Shown here piece by piece: positions 16,601 to 24,790 of a stretch of DNA of 64,000 nt. A model generated the notes under the pieces. The model was given only the letters and a program-made list of their open reading frames with translations, did not search any database and had not been told where the DNA came from. How positions within the stretch are numbered: the stretch's first letter is position 1; the number at the start of each line of letters is the position of its first letter. Origin of the DNA: RGIG9060 sp052173655 (GTDB lineage Bacteria > Spirochaetota > Spirochaetia > Treponematales > Treponemataceae); NCBI GenBank assembly GCA_052173655.1, contig JBQMYD010000002.1, positions 186,001 to 250,000 on the forward strand. Reading direction: 5' to 3'. Made by a program: the position numbers and the translations under genes.

Positions 16601-17146
16601 TCGCCGGTATTCCAGTCTCCTTCTAATGAACAAATTGAAAGTAAACTTGAGCAAGCAGGATTTGATAAAACTTCTAAGGCGTGGGTTCACGATGGAAGAA
16701 CAGGTGAATTGTTCCAAAATCCGGTTTTTGTCGGTGTAATATATTATTTAAAATTACATCACTTAGTTGACGAAAAAATGCATGCTCGTTCTACCGGTCC
16801 TTATTCGCTTGTAACTCAGCAACCGCTTGGTGGAAAGGCTCAGTTCGGAGGGCAAAGACTTGGAGAAATGGAAGTTTGGGCATTGGAGGCTTATGGGGCT
16901 GCAAATACTTTGCAAGAACTTCTTACGATTAAGTCCGATGATATGACCGGTAGATCTAAGATTTATGAGTCAATTGTAAAAGGAGAACCTTCGTCGCCTG
17001 CCGGAGTTCCGGAAGCATTTAACGTATTGGTTCAAGAACTTCGAGGTTTGGCTTTGGATTTCACGATTTATGATGCAAAAGGAAAACAGATTCCTTTAAC
17101 AGAACGTGATGAAGAACTCATTAACAAGAAAGATTCAAACTTCTAA
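13649..17146 (+). CDS. rpoB: DNA-directed RNA polymerase subunit beta
   Basis: The beta subunit is about 1165 residues. ATG 13649 is chosen over a GTG at 13592 because GGGGGAA at 13638-13644 precedes it and typical beta sequence follows (FSKNVTVNRQYLG). The rifampicin pocket reads FFGSSQLSQFMDQINPLAEL and THKRRLSALG. It has Asp516, His526 and Arg529 in E. coli numbering, and Ser at 531 rather than the Asn reported for treponemes. Active-site motifs GDKMAGRHGNKGV and the C-terminal GKAQFGGQRLGEMEVWALE are present. rpoC follows after 13 bases. Confidence 0.97.
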   Translation: MFSKNVTVNRQYLGKNIQNFMELPNLIDVQLVSYENFLQKEKLCNNEPVTNQGLQEVFNTTFPIESPNGDMTLEYEYYELDTENIKFSELECKQKGLTYAVPLKARINLIFQQTGEIRQKDIYMGDIPLMTDRGTFIINGAERVVVSQIHRSPGVIFCHEKGVYSSRIIPYRGSWLEFEIDKKKELIYAKIDRKKCILGTIFLRALGYNSREEIIRAFYDIEKVDIIDSEEEKEKLVGKVLATAVFAKDLETGEEKRIYRAGEKLHPHDVDELILHGVSQIDAIKLGEDSSLNSQMIINCFEREDIRFTKEGSENDEPTKEDALSAVYQILMPGEPITVDAAEKDLISMFFSLRRYDLGRVGRYKLNRKFNYAENVEDHTLVKQDIISTMKFLIRVYCQDETIDDIDHMGNRRVRSVGELMTNQLKTAFARMEKIAKERMGLKETETMKPQDLISIKPIVASIKEFFGSSQLSQFMDQINPLAELTHKRRLSALGTGGLSRDRAGFEVRDVHYTHYGRMCPIETPEGPNIGLIVSLAIYAKINDYGFLEAPYRKVADGKATKQVDYLTAMDEDRYYIGQVSVDMKEDGSFASDHVPCRKVGDYTSRSPKDIQYMDVSPRQVISVSAALIPFLEHDDANRALMGCNMQRQAVPLLFPEPPRVGTGMEQKCAYDSGVLVKAKNSGEVCWVTSDLIKVKVDGSDEIDEYPLLKYQRTNQDTCYHQRPIVCVGQKIEKGSVLADGPATFNGELALGRNILVGFVPWNGYNYEDAVLISQRVVKEDMYTSIHIKEFSIDIRETKLGPEKITRDVPNTSEKTLDNLDSEGIIRIGAKVRSGDILVGKVTPKSETETTPEFKLLNSIFGEKAKEVRDSSLRVPHGVEGTIIDIQRLKRSEGDDLSPGVDEVVKVFIAIKRKLREGDKMAGRHGNKGVVARILPEEDMPYLEDGTPLDVCLNPLGVPSRMNIGQIMESELGLAGLYLDEWYESPVFQSPSNEQIESKLEQAGFDKTSKAWVHDGRTGELFQNPVFVGVIYYLKLHHLVDEKMHARSTGPYSLVTQQPLGGKAQFGGQRLGEMEVWALEAYGAANTLQELLTIKSDDMTGRSKIYESIVKGEPSSPAGVPEAFNVLVQELRGLALDFTIYDAKGKQIPLTERDEELINKKDSNF

Positions 17147-17159
17147 TTAGGAGAAAATA

Positions 17160-20100
17160 ATGCGTGATATTCAAGATTTTGACAGTATTATGATTAAGCT
17201 TGCTTCACCGGATACGATTCGTAATTGGTCGTATGGAGAAGTAAAAAAGCCTGAAACGATAAATTATCGAACGCTTCGTCCTGAGAAAGACGGTCTTTTT
17301 TGTGAACGGATTTTCGGTACGACAAAAGAATGGGAATGCTATTGCGGAAAATTCAAGTCTATACGATACAAGGGTGTAATTTGTGATAGATGCGGAGTTG
17401 AGGTTACTCATTTTAAGGTGAGAAGGGAACGTATGGGGCATATTGAGCTTGCCGCGCCTGTTTCACACATTTGGTACTATCGTTCGGTTCCAAGTAGAAT
17501 GGGTCTTTTGTTAGATCTTCAAGTTGCGGCTCTTAAATCCGTTTTGTATTACGAAAAATACATCGTAATCGATCCGGGTGATACAGATCTTAAGAAAAAA
17601 CAGCTTCTTTCTGAAGAAGAATATTTTGAAGCTGAAGAGCGTTACGGCGGTTCTTTTTCTGCCGGAATGGGTGCGGAAGCTATAAAAACCTTGCTTGAAA
17701 ATATCAATCTTGATGAATTGGCTTCTGAACTTAGGCAAAAAATGATTGAAAAGGGAACAAAAAGCGATAAGCGTCTTCTTAAGCGAATAGAAATCGTTGA
17801 AAATTTCCGTTCTTCAACCAATAAATGTTCATGGATGATTTTGGATGTAGTGCCTGTGATTCCGCCTGATTTGCGTCCAATGGTACAGCTTGACGGTGGC
17901 AGATTTGCTACATCAGATTTGAATGATTTATATAGACGTGTAATCAATAGAAATAATCGTTTGCATAAGTTACAGCAACTTTCCGCTCCAGATATTATTA
18001 TCAGAAATGAGAAACGTATGCTTCAAGAGGCTGTTGATGCTTTGTTTGACAACTCTAAGCGAAAGAGGGTTGTAAAGGGTGCTGCAAACAGACCTTTGAA
18101 ATCTATATCAGATCTTCTAAAAGGAAAACAAGGTCGTTTCCGCCAAAATCTTCTTGGAAAGCGTGTTGATTATTCAGGTCGTTCTGTAATTTGTGTAGGT
18201 CCTGAGTTAAAAATTTGGCAGTGCGGTGTTCCTACAAAAATGGCTTTGGAATTGTTTAAGCCTTTTATTATGAAAAAACTTGTTGCAAAAGACATCGTTT
18301 GTAACGTAAAAAAAGCAAAAATGTATGTTGAGCAGGAAAATGCCGAAGTTTTTGCAATTCTTGATGAAGTTGTAAAAGAACATCCGGTTATGCTTAACCG
18401 TGCTCCTACATTGCACAGGCTTGGTATTCAAGCTTTTGAACCTGTCCTTGTTGAAGGAAAGGCTCTTAGACTTCATCCTCTTGTTTGTCATGCTTTTAAC
18501 GCCGACTTTGACGGAGATCAGATGGCAATTCACGTTCCTCTTACCCAGGCGGCACAGATGGAATGTTGGACATTGATGCTTTCTGCCAGAAACTTGCTTG
18601 ACCCTGCCAGCGGAAAAACGATTGTTTATCCATCACAGGATATGGTTTTGGGTATTTATTATCTTACAAAGATTAAGCCGAATGCTAAAGGAACTGGTAA
18701 GCGTTATAGTTCTGTAAGTGAAGCCTTGCTTGCAGCTGAAACTCATAATCTTGATTGGCAGGCTGAGATTATAGTACCTGCACCTAAAGATTCGCCAAAT
18801 GCAGATTTTAAAGTCGGGGATTTGATAAAAACAACTGCCGGACGTCTTGTTTTCAATGAAGAAATGCCTGATGAAGTAGCTTATGAAAATATACTTTTGG
18901 GTGATAAGGATCTAAAGCGGCTTATTGAAAGAGTATATAAAGAGCAAGGCCCTTGGCTTACCGTTCAGATGCTTGATGCAATTAAGTCTGTAGGGTACAA
19001 GTATGCAACTTTTTTTGGTGCTACAATTTCTATGGGAGATATTATTGTTCCTGAAGAAAAGAAAGAAATGATGGAAAAAGCCAATAAAGAAGTTGAAGCT
19101 ATAATGAAGCAGTATCAGGGTGGACAAATTACTGCTGAAGAACGATACGAGCGAGTTACTAATATTTGGTCAAAAACCAATGATGATCTTGCAAATGTCA
19201 TGATGGAAAATCTTGCAAAAGATAAGGACGGCTTTAATACAATTTACATGATGGCAACTTCCGGAGCTAGAGGTTCTAGAAATCAGATTAGACAGCTTGC
19301 CGGAATGCGAGGTTTGATGGCTAAATCTACAGGTGAAATCATTGAGCTTCCTATTCGTTCAAACTTTAAAGAAGGGCTTTCGGTTATTGAGTTCTTTATT
19401 TCAACAAACGGTGCAAGAAAAGGTTTAACGGATACAGCTCTTAAAACTGCGGATGCCGGTTATCTTACAAGACGTTTGGTTGATATTGCACAAGACGTTG
19501 TTACTAATGAAGAAGACTGCGGTACCATCAACGGTATTGAATATTCTGCTGTAAAAGATGGGGATGAAACCGTAATTCCGTTGAAAGACAGAATTGTAGG
19601 GCGTTTCACTATTGAACGTGTTCTTCATCCGATTTCCGGTGAAATTATTTGTGATGTCAACCAATATATCACGGATGATCTTGCAGAACAAATCGATAAA
19701 GCCGGTGTTGAAAAGGTAAAACTTAGAACCGTTCTTACTTGTGAATCAAGACATGGAGTTTGTTGTAAATGCTACGGTAGAAACCTTGCTCATAACAAGA
19801 TTGTTGATATCGGAGAGGCTGTAGGTATTATTGCCGCTCAATCAATCGGTCAGCCGGGTACTCAGCTTACCATGCGTACGTTCCACGTCGGAGGTACTGC
19901 AACAAAAACAACCGAAGATAACAAGATTGTTTCAAAATATCATGGAATAATTCAGAGCCTTACAGGTTCTCATGTTGAAATGGATGACGGTTCATGGCTT
20001 TTTACAAGAAAAGGTTCAATGATTATTACCAAGATTGTAAAAGAATATGATATTACTCCTGATATGGAACTTTTTGTAAAGAACGGCAATAAAGTTGCAA

Positions 20101-21425
20101 AAGAAACTTTGCTTTTTAGCATAAATGGAAAAGAAGAATTTTCTCAAGATATAGCTGCTGTTTCAATTTTAAACAAAAAACTTCTTCTAACCAGTTCTGA
20201 TATAAAAGTTGAAATAAAAAACGGTTCTACGGTTTATGTTCATGAAGGTGATATAGTTGCAGAGGGTGATACTATTGCAAAATACGATCCGTTTGCAGAT
20301 CCTATTATTGCAGAATTTTCAGGATATGTTCACTTTGAAGATATAATCGACGGTCTTACTCTTAAAGAAGAAATTGATGAAGATACGGGTAACATTGAAA
20401 AAGTAATTACAGATATTCATCTTGATACAAAGATGCCTAGGGTGATTATCACAGATGAGGCAGGAAATGAATTGGGTAATTATGATCTTCCCGGCGGTGC
20501 ATATCTTCTTGTTGAGGATAATTCTCAAATTACAGAGGGAACTCCTATTGCAAAGACCTTAAAAGAATCTTCAAAAACAAACGATATTACAGGAGGTCTT
20601 CCTCGTGTATCTGAATTGTTTGAAGCCAGAAAATCAAAAGATCCTACTGTTCTTGCACAGATTTCCGGAACGGTTCAGTTCAAGGGCGTTGCAAAAGGAA
20701 AACGTGAGATTTTAGTTTTGGATAAGTACGGAAAATCATATAATCATCTTGTGCCTATGACTAAGAGAATGTTGGTACGAAGTGGAGATATTGTTGAAGC
20801 TGGAGAGCCTTTATGTGATGGTGCAATTAGTCCTCATGATGTACTTGCAATTTTGGGTGAAAATGCTTTGCAGAACTACTTAATGAATGAAATTCAGCAG
20901 GTATATCGAGCTCAGGGTGTAACTATCAATGATAAACATATCGGTATTATTGTTCGTCAAATGCTTAGGAAGGTTGAAGTTGTTGCTGTTGGCGATACAA
21001 GGTTTATCTATGGCCAGCAAATTGACAAGTATAAGTTCCATGAGGAAAACGAGAGGGTTATAGAAGCCGGTGGAAAACCTGCGATTGCTCGCCCGATGTT
21101 CCAGGGTATAACTAAAGCTTCATTGAATATTGATTCGTTTATTTCAGCTGCTTCTTTCCAAGAAACAACTCGTGTTCTTACGAATGCTGCAATTACAGGT
21201 GTTTCTGACAGTCTTCGAGGCTTAAAGGAAAATGTAATTATCGGACATATGATTCCTGCCGGAACCGGTATTCGAAATTATAAAAATATAAAACTTTCTG
21301 ATGATTCAGGTACAGATCTTGATGTTCAGATGGAAGAAATCCTTGAACGCAGAAGACAGGAAGAAGAAATGGAAGCTCAGATTGATGATTCGGGTTTTGA
21401 TACCGATGAGGTTGAGATTTCCTAA
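17160..21425 (+). CDS. rpoC: DNA-directed RNA polymerase subunit beta'
   Basis: This 1421-residue subunit holds the catalytic magnesium motif NADFDGDQMA near residue 450. The N-terminal zinc-ribbon cysteines are CYCGKF and CDRCGV near residues 60-80; the second zinc site is CESRHGVCCKCYG near residue 865. The bridge-helix region (SGARGSRNQIRQLAGMRGLM) is intact. Spacing to rpoB is 13 bases with AGGAG at 17149-17153. A strong terminator follows 18 bases after the stop, ending the block that began at tRNA-Thr. Confidence 0.97.
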   Translation: MRDIQDFDSIMIKLASPDTIRNWSYGEVKKPETINYRTLRPEKDGLFCERIFGTTKEWECYCGKFKSIRYKGVICDRCGVEVTHFKVRRERMGHIELAAPVSHIWYYRSVPSRMGLLLDLQVAALKSVLYYEKYIVIDPGDTDLKKKQLLSEEEYFEAEERYGGSFSAGMGAEAIKTLLENINLDELASELRQKMIEKGTKSDKRLLKRIEIVENFRSSTNKCSWMILDVVPVIPPDLRPMVQLDGGRFATSDLNDLYRRVINRNNRLHKLQQLSAPDIIIRNEKRMLQEAVDALFDNSKRKRVVKGAANRPLKSISDLLKGKQGRFRQNLLGKRVDYSGRSVICVGPELKIWQCGVPTKMALELFKPFIMKKLVAKDIVCNVKKAKMYVEQENAEVFAILDEVVKEHPVMLNRAPTLHRLGIQAFEPVLVEGKALRLHPLVCHAFNADFDGDQMAIHVPLTQAAQMECWTLMLSARNLLDPASGKTIVYPSQDMVLGIYYLTKIKPNAKGTGKRYSSVSEALLAAETHNLDWQAEIIVPAPKDSPNADFKVGDLIKTTAGRLVFNEEMPDEVAYENILLGDKDLKRLIERVYKEQGPWLTVQMLDAIKSVGYKYATFFGATISMGDIIVPEEKKEMMEKANKEVEAIMKQYQGGQITAEERYERVTNIWSKTNDDLANVMMENLAKDKDGFNTIYMMATSGARGSRNQIRQLAGMRGLMAKSTGEIIELPIRSNFKEGLSVIEFFISTNGARKGLTDTALKTADAGYLTRRLVDIAQDVVTNEEDCGTINGIEYSAVKDGDETVIPLKDRIVGRFTIERVLHPISGEIICDVNQYITDDLAEQIDKAGVEKVKLRTVLTCESRHGVCCKCYGRNLAHNKIVDIGEAVGIIAAQSIGQPGTQLTMRTFHVGGTATKTTEDNKIVSKYHGIIQSLTGSHVEMDDGSWLFTRKGSMIITKIVKEYDITPDMELFVKNGNKVAKETLLFSINGKEEFSQDIAAVSILNKKLLLTSSDIKVEIKNGSTVYVHEGDIVAEGDTIAKYDPFADPIIAEFSGYVHFEDIIDGLTLKEEIDEDTGNIEKVITDIHLDTKMPRVIITDEAGNELGNYDLPGGAYLLVEDNSQITEGTPIAKTLKESSKTNDITGGLPRVSELFEARKSKDPTVLAQISGTVQFKGVAKGKREILVLDKYGKSYNHLVPMTKRMLVRSGDIVEAGEPLCDGAISPHDVLAILGENALQNYLMNEIQQVYRAQGVTINDKHIGIIVRQMLRKVEVVAVGDTRFIYGQQIDKYKFHEENERVIEAGGKPAIARPMFQGITKASLNIDSFISAASFQETTRVLTNAAITGVSDSLRGLKENVIIGHMIPAGTGIRNYKNIKLSDDSGTDLDVQMEEILERRRQEEEMEAQIDDSGFDTDEVEIS

Positions 21426-21443
21426 AAGGGTAAAGTAAAAATG

Positions 21444-21482
21444 AAAAGCAGCAAATAATTTGTTTTATTTGCTGCTTTTTTT
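21444..21482 (+). terminator. Intrinsic terminator after rpoC
   Basis: AAAAGCAGCAAAT (21444-21456) and ATTTGCTGCTTTT (21467-21479) form a perfect 13-base-pair stem followed by more T residues. Confidence 0.92.
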
Positions 21483-21515
21483 ATCTGACACAGACAGAGT
21501 AAAAGGAGGTTTTTA

Positions 21516-21960
21516 TTGAAAATTATTATTATTTATGCTTCCGTTCATCATAAAAATACCGAAAAATTAATTGAAGAAATTGCAAAAGAAGTTGATATAG
21601 ATTTTGTGAGCGTTGGCAAAGCTAAAGAAATAGATTTTTCAAAATACGAGATTGCAGGTTTTGCATCCGGTATATACATGGGAAAATTTCATAACTCTAT
21701 TTTTCGTTTTTTAGGCAAATAAAGAAAATTTGCCTAAAAAACTTTTTGCTGTTTGTACAAGCGGAGTTGGACGCGGAGTTTATGCAAAAAGATTTTCTCT
21801 CTATCTTAATCGTAACGGTTTTGATGTTTTAGGGGGATTTGAATGTAAAGGTTTTGATACTTTCGGACTTTCAAAAATATTCGGAGGTTTTGCAAAAGGG
21901 CATCCTGATTCCCAAGATGTAAAAAATGCCGTGTTTTTCCTAAAGGATATAATACATTAG
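21516..21960 (+). pseudogene. Flavodoxin-family gene interrupted by a one-base frameshift
   Basis: A TTG start at 21516 preceded by AAAGGAGG encodes KIIIIYASVHHKNTEKLIEE, a flavodoxin opening, and stops at TAA 21720-21722. The next frame continues the same protein without a gap (NLPKKLFAVCTSGVGRG and onward to 21960). Removing one base in AAATAAA at 21717-21723 joins them as GKKENLPKK. The fused product would be about 148 residues, the usual flavodoxin size. The downstream half still looks well conserved, so the lesion is recent, a sequencing error, or read through in some way. Confidence 0.75.
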
Positions 21961-22018
21961 GTTTGAGTTTTATTTGAGTAAATTTTACGCTTATTTTTAA
22001 ATTTCTTCTTAACTTTGC

Positions 22019-22047
22019 TTGCTTTAAAATTCCATTTTATGTAGAAT
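22019..22047 (+). promoter_or_regulatory. rpsL-rpsG promoter
   Basis: TTGCTT (22019-22024) and TAGAAT (22042-22047) have 17-base spacing. The predicted start near 22054 gives a leader of about 110 bases containing repeated ATCCG and CGGAT words. Confidence 0.6.
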
Positions 22048-22053
22048 TATAGT

Positions 22054-22164
22054 CCGATCCGTATATTTTTTTTCGGATATAATCCGTTGCATTCGGATAA
22101 AATCTTTTATTGTTGTTTATCACTTCCGAGAGTGCTGCTTGGAATAATAATAGGAGAAAGGCAA
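22054..22164 (+). promoter_or_regulatory. rpsL leader with alternating ATCCG/CGGAT repeats
   Basis: ATCCG occurs near 22056 and 22082, and CGGAT near 22073 and 22094. Neighbouring copies can pair in more than one way, so alternative small hairpins are possible. A further hairpin CACT-TCCGAG-AGTG lies near 22122. AGGAGAAAG at 22152-22160 is the rpsL ribosome-binding site. Confidence 0.35.
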
Positions 22165-22539
22165 ATGCCTACAATAAATCAGTTAATTAGACAAGGTCGT
22201 AAGACTGTTTCTGTTGCAACTAAGAGCCCCGCACTTGAGTCTTGTCCACAGAAACGAGGTGTATGCACGCGTGTTATGACTGTTACACCTAAAAAGCCTA
22301 ACTCAGCTCTTAGAAAGGTAGCTCGTGTTAGATTGAGTAATGGAATTGAAGTTACTGCATATATTCCGGGTATCGGACATAACTTGCAGGAACACTCAGT
22401 TGTTTTAATTCGTGGAGGTCGTGTAAAGGATCTCCCCGGTGTTCGTTATCATATCATTCGAGGAACAAAGGATACGCTTGGAGTAGAAGATAGAAAACGA
22501 GGACGTTCAAAGTATGGCGCTAAGCGTCCTAAGGCATAA
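22165..22539 (+). CDS. rpsL: 30S ribosomal protein S12 (uS12)
   Basis: This 124-residue decoding-centre protein begins PTINQLIRQGRKTV. It has TPKKPNSALRKVARVRLSNG and LIRGGRVKDLPGVRYHI. The two lysines where streptomycin resistance mutations usually arise are wild type. ATG 22165 is chosen over a frame opening at 22087 because AGGAGAAAG is 4 bases upstream. rpsG follows after 11 bases. Confidence 0.97.
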   Translation: MPTINQLIRQGRKTVSVATKSPALESCPQKRGVCTRVMTVTPKKPNSALRKVARVRLSNGIEVTAYIPGIGHNLQEHSVVLIRGGRVKDLPGVRYHIIRGTKDTLGVEDRKRGRSKYGAKRPKA

Positions 22540-22550
22540 GGAGAACGAAA

Positions 22551-23021
22551 ATGGGTAGAAAAAACAAGTCTATTGATCGTGCTGTAATGCCTGATTCAAA
22601 GTATAATTCTGTAGTTATTTCCAAATTCGTTACAAGAATGATGGTTGACGGAAAAAAGGCTACAAGTACAAAGATTATTTATGAAGCTTTAGATACTTTA
22701 AAAGCTAAGACTGAAAAAGATCCTCTTGAAGTGTTTTTGAAGGCTTTAGATAATGTAAAGCCTGTTGTGGAAGTAAAATCGAGACGAGTTGGAGGTGCTA
22801 CATATCAGGTTCCTGTTGAGATCAGAGAAAGCAGAAGAGAAGCTCTTGCAATGCGATGGGTTATAAATGCTGCTCGCTCAAAAAGTGGAAAAGATATGGG
22901 TTCACGTTTAGCAACAGAGTTGCTTGATGCGTACAACAATACAGGTTCTGCTTATAAGAAAAAGGAAGATACTCATCGTATGGCAGAGGCTAATAAAGCT
23001 TTTGCACATTACAGGTGGTAG
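22551..23021 (+). CDS. rpsG: 30S ribosomal protein S7 (uS7)
   Basis: This 156-residue S7 nucleates assembly of the 30S head. It has DNVKPVVEVKSRRVGGATYQ, the conserved RNA-binding segment, and the C-terminal DTHRMAEANKAFAHYRW. AAGGAG at 22538-22543 overlaps the rpsL stop. Unlike in E. coli, fusA does not follow; a terminator does. Confidence 0.97.
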   Translation: MGRKNKSIDRAVMPDSKYNSVVISKFVTRMMVDGKKATSTKIIYEALDTLKAKTEKDPLEVFLKALDNVKPVVEVKSRRVGGATYQVPVEIRESRREALAMRWVINAARSKSGKDMGSRLATELLDAYNNTGSAYKKKEDTHRMAEANKAFAHYRW

Positions 23022-23037
23022 AATATTTTTTTTATGG

Positions 23038-23071
23038 AAAAGGCTGTGGTTTTTTATGCAGCCTTTTTTTT
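23038..23071 (+). terminator. Intrinsic terminator after rpsG
   Basis: AAAAGGCTG (23038-23046) and CAGCCTTTT (23059-23067) form a perfect stem followed by T residues, closing the rpsL-rpsG unit. Confidence 0.88.
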
Positions 23072-23112
23072 ATCAAAATTTATAAAAAAATATTAATGTA
23101 ACTTGAAAGCTA

Positions 23113-23141
23113 TTGCATGTTTTTCAAAAAAAAGGTATAAA
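23113..23141 (+). promoter_or_regulatory. Upstream promoter in the rpsG-tuf spacer
   Basis: TTGCAT (23113-23118) and TATAAA (23136-23141) with 17-base spacing predict a start near 23149, some 440 bases before tuf. Confidence 0.65.
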
Positions 23142-23148
23142 ATACTAT

Positions 23149-23302
23149 CTACTTATGGGTGGATGTGGGTTCTATGAGAGTCAAGCGGTTTGTTTTTTTT
23201 TAACAGATCGGTAAAATCGTAAAGTTTTGCATAAATATTTTGCAATTCAGGTTTTACAGCCCGTAAATGGTGAAAAATTGACCGTTGGTCAATTTTTATA
23301 TA
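23149..23302 (+). ncRNA. Candidate short RNA or attenuated leader before tuf
   Basis: This is the stretch between the promoter at 23113-23141 and a terminator-like hairpin at 23273-23297. Internal pairing includes GTAAAA near 23211 with TTTTAC near 23252, enclosing a TGCA-loop-TGCA element. I find no open reading frame with a ribosome-binding site. It does not contain the hallmark sequences of tmRNA, SRP RNA or RNase P RNA. It could be a free small RNA of about 150 bases or the early-terminated leader of tuf. Confidence 0.4.
23273..23302 (+). terminator. Terminator-like hairpin in the rpsG-tuf spacer
   Basis: AAAAATTGACC-GTT-GGTCAATTTTT is a perfect 11-base-pair stem with a three-base loop, followed by ATATA. 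The T residues are largely within the stem, so termination efficiency is uncertain. Confidence 0.65.
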
Positions 23303-23510
23303 AAAGGCATTTGTGGGTACTTGATTGATTCGTGTTAACGAATTGTTACTCAGGGTGCCAGACCGGTCATTAAAGAAAAGTTAATGATGATAGGTGGTTT
23401 CCGGAGTTAAGCGGCTTGAAGTTGATAAGCTGACTATTCTCTAAAATAACTAACCAATCTTTTTATTAATTTTTCTCAATGGAAAAACTTTGTGTGTTGA
23501 ATGTAAATTT
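23303..23510 (+). other. Structured non-coding segment of unknown role upstream of tuf
   Basis: Several hairpins are visible: ATTCGT-GTTA-ACGAAT near 23328-23343, TCATTAA/TTAATGA at 23367-23387, and CGGCTT/AAGCTG at 23412-23432. CCGG at 23363 can pair with CCGG at 23401. The last 60 bases are AT-rich without structure. No gene is seen on either strand. Confidence 0.35.
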
Positions 23511-23539
23511 TTGTTTGAAGTTTTCATTCTTTATATACA
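23511..23539 (+). promoter_or_regulatory. Proximal tuf promoter
   Basis: TTGTTT (23511-23516) and TATACA (23534-23539) are 17 bases apart and would start transcription about 45 bases before the tuf ATG. Confidence 0.55.
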
Positions 23540-23590
23540 ACACAAATATTATATTTTTTTTACTGCCTTTAATCTGGTAAGGAGGATCAA

Positions 23591-24778
23591 ATGGCAAAGG
23601 AAAAGTTTGAGAGAACTAAGCCGCACATGAACGTAGGTACAATCGGCCACGTTGACCATGGTAAGACAACTCTTTCTGCGGCAATCACAATGCATTGTGG
23701 TAAGAAATTCGGCGACAAAGCATTGAAGTATGATGAAATTGATAATGCTCCGGAAGAGAAGTCTCGCGGTATTACAATTAACACTCGTCACCTTGAGTAT
23801 CAGTCTGACAAAAGGCACTATGCTCATATCGACTGTCCGGGTCACGCAGACTATGTAAAAAACATGATTACAGGTGCTGCTCAGATGGATGGAGCTATTC
23901 TTGTTGTTTCTGCTCCGGATTCGGTTATGCCGCAAACAAGAGAGCATATCTTGCTTGCTCGTCAGGTAGGTGTTCCAAAGATTATTGTATTCTTGAACAA
24001 GGTTGATCTTTTGGATGATCCTGAGCTTCTTGAATTGGTAGAAGCTGAAGTTCAGGAAGTTTTAGAGTCTTATGGATATCCTGCGGATACTCCTATTGTT
24101 AAAGGTTCTGCTTTTAAGGCTCTTTCAGAAGGTGCTACTGCTGAAGATACTGCTTGTATTGATGAGCTTTTGGAAAAAATGGATAATTATTTTGATGATC
24201 CTATTCGAGATCAGGATCTTCCTTTCTTGATGCCTATTGAAGACGTATTTACGATTTCCGGCCGAGGTACTGTAGTTACAGGAAGAATCGAGCGTGGTGT
24301 AATTAATCTTAACGATACTGTAGAAATCGTAGGTATTAGACCTACTACCAGCACTGTATGTACCGGTATTGAAATGTTTCAAAAGACATTGGATCAGGGA
24401 ATTGCAGGCGATAATGTTGGTATTCTTCTTAGAGGAATTGAAAAGAAAGATGTTGAAAGAGGACAGGTTCTTGCAAAACCTAATACAATTCATCCTCATA
24501 CAAAATTTGAGGGGCAGATTTACGTTCTTTCTAAGGAAGAAGGTGGACGACATAGTCCGTTCTTTTCAGGATATCGACCGCAGTTTTATTTTAGAACAAC
24601 GGATATCACAGGTACTGTAACGCTTCCGTCAGGAGTTGATATGGTAAAACCTGGTGATAACGTAAAAATTCTTGGTGAATTGATTCATCCGGTTGCTATG
24701 GATAAGGGATTGAAGTTTGCTATCCGTGAGGGTGGACGAACAATCGCTTCCGGTCAGGTAACTGATGTTAAGGAATAA
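23591..24778 (+). CDS. tuf: Elongation factor Tu
   Basis: This 395-residue GTPase delivers aminoacyl-tRNA to the ribosome. It has the P-loop GHVDHGKT, switch-II DCPGHADY, and NKVD for guanine recognition, followed by the two beta-barrel domains with FTISGRGTVVTGRIERG. AAGGAGG at 23579-23585 precedes the ATG. It heads the S10 cluster, with rpsJ 55 bases downstream after a hairpin. Confidence 0.98.
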   Translation: MAKEKFERTKPHMNVGTIGHVDHGKTTLSAAITMHCGKKFGDKALKYDEIDNAPEEKSRGITINTRHLEYQSDKRHYAHIDCPGHADYVKNMITGAAQMDGAILVVSAPDSVMPQTREHILLARQVGVPKIIVFLNKVDLLDDPELLELVEAEVQEVLESYGYPADTPIVKGSAFKALSEGATAEDTACIDELLEKMDNYFDDPIRDQDLPFLMPIEDVFTISGRGTVVTGRIERGVINLNDTVEIVGIRPTTSTVCTGIEMFQKTLDQGIAGDNVGILLRGIEKKDVERGQVLAKPNTIHPHTKFEGQIYVLSKEEGGRHSPFFSGYRPQFYFRTTDITGTVTLPSGVDMVKPGDNVKILGELIHPVAMDKGLKFAIREGGRTIASGQVTDVKE

Positions 24779-24790
24779 TTGATTTGTGGA

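Noticed and set aside
21707..21713. T TTT TTA slippery heptamer just before the flavodoxin frameshift
   Set aside because: It is in the correct zero frame for -1 slippage, but the second half of the gene is in the +1 frame, so this shift would not join the halves.
23351..23366. T-box-like string GGGTGCCAGACCGG before tuf
   Set aside because: It does not match the T-box core, no specifier loop is recognisable, and the gene downstream is not an aminoacyl-tRNA or amino-acid gene.
23549..23947. 132-codon open frame on the minus strand opposite tuf
   Set aside because: Antisense shadow of the highly conserved tuf sequence.
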